The position numbers and the translations under genes are program-made. DNA of 45,405 nt from Thermoplasmatales archaeon UBA509 (GTDB taxonomy: Archaea; Thermoplasmatota; Thermoplasmata; Thermoplasmatales; Thermoplasmataceae), in assembly GCA_002498845.1 (NCBI GenBank), contig DAJC01000002.1:33030-78434 (forward strand). Reading direction: 5' to 3'. The notes below the pieces were generated by a model, which was not told the origin of the DNA, did not search any database, and was given only the letters and a program-made list of their open reading frames with translations. Of the stretch, positions 41,459 through 45,405 are shown piece after piece. Numbering within the stretch: the first letter of the stretch is position 1; each line of letters starts with the position of its first letter.

Positions 41459-42790
41459 TTAGAGTTTTATTTCCGAAAGATTTGCTCCCCGCGTCTCCCT
41501 GGACAGGAGTGCTGAAACAAGGATGAACAGCTCGCCAATAATCACAAAAATCCCCCACCATTCAAAAAAAGTGGCTGCAGCAAAACTGACTATGAGCAGC
41601 AGGAAGACTGTGCTCCAGTTTCCCAGGATGAAACCTCCATTGAAGCCAAGGCCAGTTCCTGTGCTTCTTACTTCAGTTGGATATTTTTCACTGAGGAAGG
41701 CTGGTATTACCCCATAAATCCCGGTGGTCAGGAATGCTATGACGCTGGCAAATATCAGTGATCCTGTAAAACCCAGGTCATGCCTCATGATGAGGAATGT
41801 CATAGGTATCGCAGCAATTATGGCCAGCACCGAGAATATTATCATGATCATGCGCCGGCCAATGATGTCACTCAAATAACCTGACAGCACGTAACCTACC
41901 AGTGAAACCAGGATGGCTGTGATCACCACATATATGAAATACGGAAACTTCAGGAAGCCGTTAACGGAAAGCACTGTGGGGAAGAATCCAAGCGTGAGGC
42001 CATAGACCCAGGCTATCCCGGTCATGGCAAGAATTCCCATGATAATCTCGTACACAAGCCTCTTGTTTTTGAACAGAGTTCCCATGGAGACCTGCTTCGC
42101 CTTGTTCCTGGTATCAAGCCACATGGCTGATTCAGGCATTTTTAGACGGATTACAAGCCCTATGACTGCTGGCACTATGCCTATCCAGAACATCCAGCGC
42201 CATGCTGTAATAGTAAACCCGGTTCCGGGAAATACATAATGGAGGTACAGGAAAATGATTGCAGCAAGAGTATATCCCAGGGGATATCCGCTCTGAATTG
42301 CAGCGCCCCAGATGCCGCGTTTCGCTCCTTTCACGGACTCCATCAAGATGGATGAACCATTTCCGTATTCTCCCCCTGCAAATATTCCCGTGATTATCCT
42401 GAAAAAGAAAAGCAACAGCGGGGCAGCTATTCCAACAATGGCATACACCGGCAGGAAACCAGTGGCAAATGTTATAAGACCAAGTCCAAGAAGCGTGATA
42501 GTCATTGTATTTTTGCGGCCTATTCGATCTCCAAGCCTTCCAAATATCAGGCCTCCCACTGGCCTGAAAATGAATGTTGTCGTGTAGATGCTCCACGTCC
42601 CTATTATTGCAAGCCCATCATTTGCAGGGAAGAACTGGTTTGCAATTACAGGTACCAGCAGGAACATCATGCTGAGATTGAATGCGTCCATTATCCAACC
42701 GGCTATGGCGCTGGGGTATACTGACCACGCGTTGACTCTTGTTGGCGATTGATTTGAAATTTCCATTGCCAGGGGAGCAATTCTGCGCAT
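41459..42790 (-). CDS. MFS transporter, metabolite:H+ symporter type
   Basis: The 443-residue protein has 12 membrane helices. The MFS motif between helices 2 and 3 reads GGLIFGRLGDRIGRKNTMT, and a second copy lies in the other half (GYLSDIIGRRMIM). The helix TAWRWMFWIGIVPAVIGLVIRL and RIITGIFAGGEYGNGSSILM resemble the metabolite:proton symporter subgroup (ShiA, ProP, KgtP-like), which takes up organic acids, aromatic acids or osmolytes. The substrate cannot be read from sequence. The start may be ATG 42790 or ATG 42766. It has its own transcript, about 120 bases after the MarR gene. Confidence 0.9.
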   Translation of the reverse strand: MRRIAPLAMEISNQSPTRVNAWSVYPSAIAGWIMDAFNLSMMFLLVPVIANQFFPANDGLAIIGTWSIYTTTFIFRPVGGLIFGRLGDRIGRKNTMTITLLGLGLITFATGFLPVYAIVGIAAPLLLFFFRIITGIFAGGEYGNGSSILMESVKGAKRGIWGAAIQSGYPLGYTLAAIIFLYLHYVFPGTGFTITAWRWMFWIGIVPAVIGLVIRLKMPESAMWLDTRNKAKQVSMGTLFKNKRLVYEIIMGILAMTGIAWVYGLTLGFFPTVLSVNGFLKFPYFIYVVITAILVSLVGYVLSGYLSDIIGRRMIMIIFSVLAIIAAIPMTFLIMRHDLGFTGSLIFASVIAFLTTGIYGVIPAFLSEKYPTEVRSTGTGLGFNGGFILGNWSTVFLLLIVSFAAATFFEWWGIFVIIGELFILVSALLSRETRGANLSEIKL

Positions 42791-42914
42791 TAAAATCTGG
42801 TTGCATTTATCCTGCAGTTAGCCGCTTCATGATACTGCTGACTGCTACTGGAAAAGTATGTCAATGGGTAGGGTTTACCTGCATTTCTTTAATGCTTTGC
42901 CGAAATATTGAATC

Positions 42915-43379
42915 TTACCTGTCCGCCTGATCACTGAGCGCAATCTCTATCTTTGACAGTATTGACCTGAATTCGGCAGATTCTTCCGGGGAAAGATTCC
43001 TTAAAACGAGCTCTATGAGCTTGTTGTATACCTTTATCCCCTGCGCAAGGGCCTCATTCCCATATTCAGTTATTGAAACTTTGATTATTCTTCGATCTGT
43101 GGCACTCCTTACTTTTGTCACGTACCCTTTCTTTTCAAGCTCATCTACAACCCCGGTTATCCATGGCCCCGTAACATCATTCTCCGTGGCCAGTGAGTTC
43201 ATGGTTGTGTCGTGATCCTTTGAGAGTGAAAAAAGTACCCTCAGTTCCGTGGGCTTTATGCCAATTTTCTCAAGCTCCCGCTCTATGAGCTTCTTTCCAT
43301 TCCTGAAGACACGGGAAAATATGTGCCATAGATCGATTGTATCCAGATCGCAGGATGATTCCTTCTTTTCTTCAGTCAA
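42915..43379 (-). CDS. MarR-family transcriptional regulator
   Basis: The 154-residue protein has the MarR layout: N-terminal helix ([20 protein letters not shown]), a winged helix with [14 protein letters not shown], recognition region [20 protein letters not shown] and the wing [19 protein letters not shown], then a dimerisation helix. The DRR of the wing is conserved. Its start lies 8 bases inside the end of the MFS exporter gene, so the two are coupled, exporter first. It probably represses this unit and is released by an exported compound; the inverted repeat at 45261-45281 is a candidate site. Confidence 0.93.
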   Translation of the reverse strand: MTEEKKESSCDLDTIDLWHIFSRVFRNGKKLIERELEKIGIKPTELRVLFSLSKDHDTTMNSLATENDVTGPWITGVVDELEKKGYVTKVRSATDRRIIKVSITEYGNEALAQGIKVYNKLIELVLRNLSPEESAEFRSILSKIEIALSDQADR

Positions 43380-45228
43380 CTGATTCCTCCGCAGTGTTCA
43401 ATCTTGCGTTATCCCTCTTATTTATAACATCATCTGCAGTTAAATCTTTCCCTGATGATTTGGCCTCTGGATCGATATTGGCCTCCTGGGCCTTTGACAT
43501 GCCAGGGCTGCTCAAGGGAGATTGTACTGCACTATCACTCTTTTCCTTCATTTCGGCAGTTGTTGATTCACCGTATATGTATCTTTTTCCTCTGAGCGCC
43601 GATAGAAGGGCTGCCATTGCGAATATTGCTGCACCTATGTAGAACGACATCCTCAGGGCCCCCATGAAGGCCCCGGCCAGGGCATGCGGGAACCAGGTCT
43701 TACCTTCAAGGTATGTCACAACACCTGGATTCAGAATGGAAGAGACCGATCCCTTTGGAAACAGTCCCAGTATGGTGGCAACCGGGTTATATCCAAGGAA
43801 GGCTGAAAACAGTGCTGAAGTGGGTGGAATCTTTATGAAAAACGGGATGAGCTCAGGAGCTCCAGCCTGACCAAGTGCCACTGTAAATGCCGATGGGAGT
43901 TTTGATGTGAGCGATACGAGAACTATGGTGAAGAATATGCCCATGCTTGCAGTCTGGCCTGTGTTCTGCAGTGTGGCTCTCATGCCTGAAGCAACGCCAC
44001 GAAGCTGCGGCTGAACTGAGTTCATAATTGCCGTTATATTTGGGGCCGCGAATAGACCCATCCCTGAACCCATCATAAACAGCATTGCACCGAAAACAGG
44101 ATATGAAAAATTATAGCTCAGGGTTGAAAGCAGTATGAAGGAGACGGCACTGATTGCCATTCCGATTGTGGATATTGTCCTGGCACCTGCCCTGTCTGAG
44201 ATAGCACCGCTGATTGGACCCAGAACAACGAAGCCTGCCATCATGGGTATCATGTATATGCCTGCCCAGAAAGGAACGCTTGTGTATGAGTACCCATGGA
44301 GAGGGAGCCAGACTCCCTGCAGAAGGATTATGATCATGAACATTGCCCCGCCCATGCCCATTGATTGCAGCATCCCTGCAACGCTCCCTGTGGTGAACGC
44401 TCTGTTCTTGAAAAGTGAGAGGTTGAACATTGGCTGTGCTACAACCCTCTCAACAAGCACGAATGCCACAACCATTGCAAACCCTGCAATTATGGATGTT
44501 ATGACCCATGGGTTTCCCCAGCCCATTGATGACGTCCCGTAGGGCATCAGGCCGTATGTAATGCCCAAAAGGATAAGTGTGAGTCCGCCAGCAAATGTAA
44601 TATTTCCAGCAATGTCAATCTTCTGTTCCTTGTGCCTTATGGAGTGGTCTTTAAGTTTGAGGTATGACCACACTGTTCCAAGTATGCCCACGGGCACACT
44701 CACCAGAAATACGTACCTCCAGTTAATTGTGGCAAGAAGACCCCCAAGAATCAGGCCCACCAGTGATCCGGCCAGAGCAGCTATCTGGTTTATGCCCATG
44801 GCCTTGCCACGTTCTGTTGGGCCAAAGCTGTCCGTTATTATTGCAGCTGAATTGGCGAAGAGGAATGATCCCCCTATTGCCTGTACCATACGGAATATTA
44901 TGATCTCCTGGGCACCAAGGTCACCCTTGTTGGGTGTTATGAAAAGCAGTATTGATCCAACCGTGAAAATCAGGAAACCGAAGTTGAAGAGCCTTACCCT
45001 TCCAAAAATATCTGAGAGCCTGCCCACGGTGACAAGCATCACGGCTGTAACAACCATGTAGCCCATAAGTATCCAGAGAAGGTAAACGAAGGAACCTGAT
45101 GAGAATGGATCTATATTTATGCCACGGAATATTGCAGGTAGGGATATCAGCATGATGGTGCTGTTGATCGAAGCCATCAGCACTCCAATTGTGGTATTTG
45201 ACAGTGCAACCCACTTATATTGTACCAT
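43372..45228 (-). CDS. MFS multidrug exporter, DHA2 (EmrB/QacA) 14-helix type
   Basis: This drug:proton antiporter of 618 residues belongs to the 14-helix DHA2 group. Motifs are the opening [20 protein letters not shown] (motif D1-like), the loop [18 protein letters not shown] (motif A), and the helix-5 antiporter region [20 protein letters not shown]. The last 65 residues are hydrophilic, rich in Ser, Lys, Glu and Asp, and look disordered; this tail is longer than usual. The gene heads a unit with MarR. The start is ATG 45228. TATA and operator candidates lie 26-53 bases upstream. The cargo is unknown. Confidence 0.93.
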   Translation of the reverse strand: MVQYKWVALSNTTIGVLMASINSTIMLISLPAIFRGINIDPFSSGSFVYLLWILMGYMVVTAVMLVTVGRLSDIFGRVRLFNFGFLIFTVGSILLFITPNKGDLGAQEIIIFRMVQAIGGSFLFANSAAIITDSFGPTERGKAMGINQIAALAGSLVGLILGGLLATINWRYVFLVSVPVGILGTVWSYLKLKDHSIRHKEQKIDIAGNITFAGGLTLILLGITYGLMPYGTSSMGWGNPWVITSIIAGFAMVVAFVLVERVVAQPMFNLSLFKNRAFTTGSVAGMLQSMGMGGAMFMIIILLQGVWLPLHGYSYTSVPFWAGIYMIPMMAGFVVLGPISGAISDRAGARTISTIGMAISAVSFILLSTLSYNFSYPVFGAMLFMMGSGMGLFAAPNITAIMNSVQPQLRGVASGMRATLQNTGQTASMGIFFTIVLVSLTSKLPSAFTVALGQAGAPELIPFFIKIPPTSALFSAFLGYNPVATILGLFPKGSVSSILNPGVVTYLEGKTWFPHALAGAFMGALRMSFYIGAAIFAMAALLSALRGKRYIYGESTTAEMKEKSDSAVQSPLSSPGMSKAQEANIDPEAKSSGKDLTADDVINKRDNARLNTAEESVD

Positions 45229-45253
45229 CTTATCAGCAGGGAATTTGCTTTTG

Positions 45254-45281
45254 CTATAAATAATTAGTTAGTTAGAAATTA
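45254..45281 (-). promoter_or_regulatory. Exporter promoter with inverted repeat, candidate MarR operator
   Basis: On the minus strand ATTTATAG (45254-45261) is a TATA-like box about 30 bases before ATG 45228. Directly upstream lies a 21-base element with 5-base perfect arms, TAATT at 45261-45265 and AATTA at 45277-45281, whose centre carries TTAG repeats (TTAGTTAGTTAG). An inverted repeat abutting the TATA box is the typical position for a repressor site, here possibly for the cotranscribed MarR protein. Confidence 0.45.
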
Positions 45282-45288
45282 GGAATGG

Positions 45289-45296
45289 TTTTATAA
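45289..45296 (+). promoter_or_regulatory. TATA box of the gene at the right edge
   Basis: TTTATAAT is centred about 27 bases before ATG 45320, which would give a leaderless message. It lies only about 8 bases from the divergent MarR-type inverted repeat, so the two promoters may influence each other. Confidence 0.5.
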
Positions 45297-45319
45297 TCGC
45301 TGGATATTGCTGTCCCATT

Positions 45320-45405
45320 ATGATTTCAGGTAAAGTTGCTGCACTCATAGCAGTGGTGATGCTTGTTGCATTCAGCGGAATAACATATGAAACAATTTCC
45401 CATGG
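45320..45405 (+). CDS. Start of a probably exported protein (cut by the window edge)
   Basis: Only 28 codons are present. They encode a short basic start followed by a hydrophobic stretch (KVAALIAVVMLVAFSGITYE), which looks like a signal peptide or first membrane helix. The ATG is placed correctly behind the TATA box at 45289-45296. The family cannot be recognised from so little sequence. It diverges from the exporter gene. Confidence 0.55.
   Translation, partial: MISGKVAALIAVVMLVAFSGITYETISH

Noticed and set aside
43664..45061. Several long plus-strand frames opposite the MFS exporter
   Set aside because: They mirror the codon bias of the transporter gene on the other strand and show no family features.
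1..45405. CRISPR array, insertion sequence, phage genes or rRNA
   Set aside because: Reading both strands, I saw no regularly spaced repeats, transposase motifs, terminal repeats, phage structural genes or rRNA sequence.

Overview
The window reads as chromosomal DNA of an archaeon of the class Thermoplasmata, most likely order Thermoplasmatales. The evidence is the gene set: a small-subunit archaeal primase, the GatDE amidotransferase, Alba, an archaeal geranylgeranyl-type prenyl synthase, a four-subunit pyruvate:ferredoxin oxidoreductase, a complex I lacking the NADH module and with NuoJ split in two, core-type MetE, and a large secreted S53 (sedolisin-type) acid protease. TATA-like boxes about 25-30 bases before start codons, GGTGA/GGAGG ribosome sites inside operons, and frequent AGG/AGA and ATA codons agree with this. 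No species can be named from the sequence.

Layout. 74-2393 (+): a DUF835 protein and a KaiC/RecA-like ATPase, the least understood module here. 2416-7013: an unknown small gene, hemB, a 1-Cys peroxiredoxin with a small unknown follower, tatA-tatC, and a convergent crotonase. 7071-17303 (-): one long operon nuoABCDHI-J1-J2-KLMN ending in two small genes of unknown function. 17379-20449 (-): gatD-gatE. 20568-23593 (-): a DUF72 protein with an acyl-CoA dehydrogenase, then rubrerythrin with DUF3501 behind an inverted-repeat promoter. 23659-28279: priS and the S53 protease, diverging from one palindromic TATA box. 28276-31182 (-): porGDAB. 31294-33607 (-): a two-gene methionine synthase pair with a possible leader ORF. 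33687-37550 (-): aldehyde dehydrogenase, prenyl synthase, Alba, an Lrp/AsnC regulator and a small unknown protein.

37551-41252 is different: a long stretch of broken reading frames on the minus strand, an L-2-hydroxyglutarate oxidase-like gene, a second gene-poor AT-rich stretch with a small candidate gene, and a lone Fic protein, followed by tRNA-Leu(UAA). This is the most accessory-looking part. The right end (41459-45405) holds two MFS transporters, a MarR regulator and the first codons of a probably exported protein.

How the genes fit together: Por makes reduced ferredoxin and acetyl-CoA. A complex I without NuoEFG needs a donor other than NADH, and ferredoxin is a reasonable guess. Peroxiredoxin and rubrerythrin/DUF3501 would handle peroxide. 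The S53 protease suits peptide feeding in acid, with 2-oxoacids from amino acids flowing to Por. These links are inferred from gene content, not shown by the sequence.
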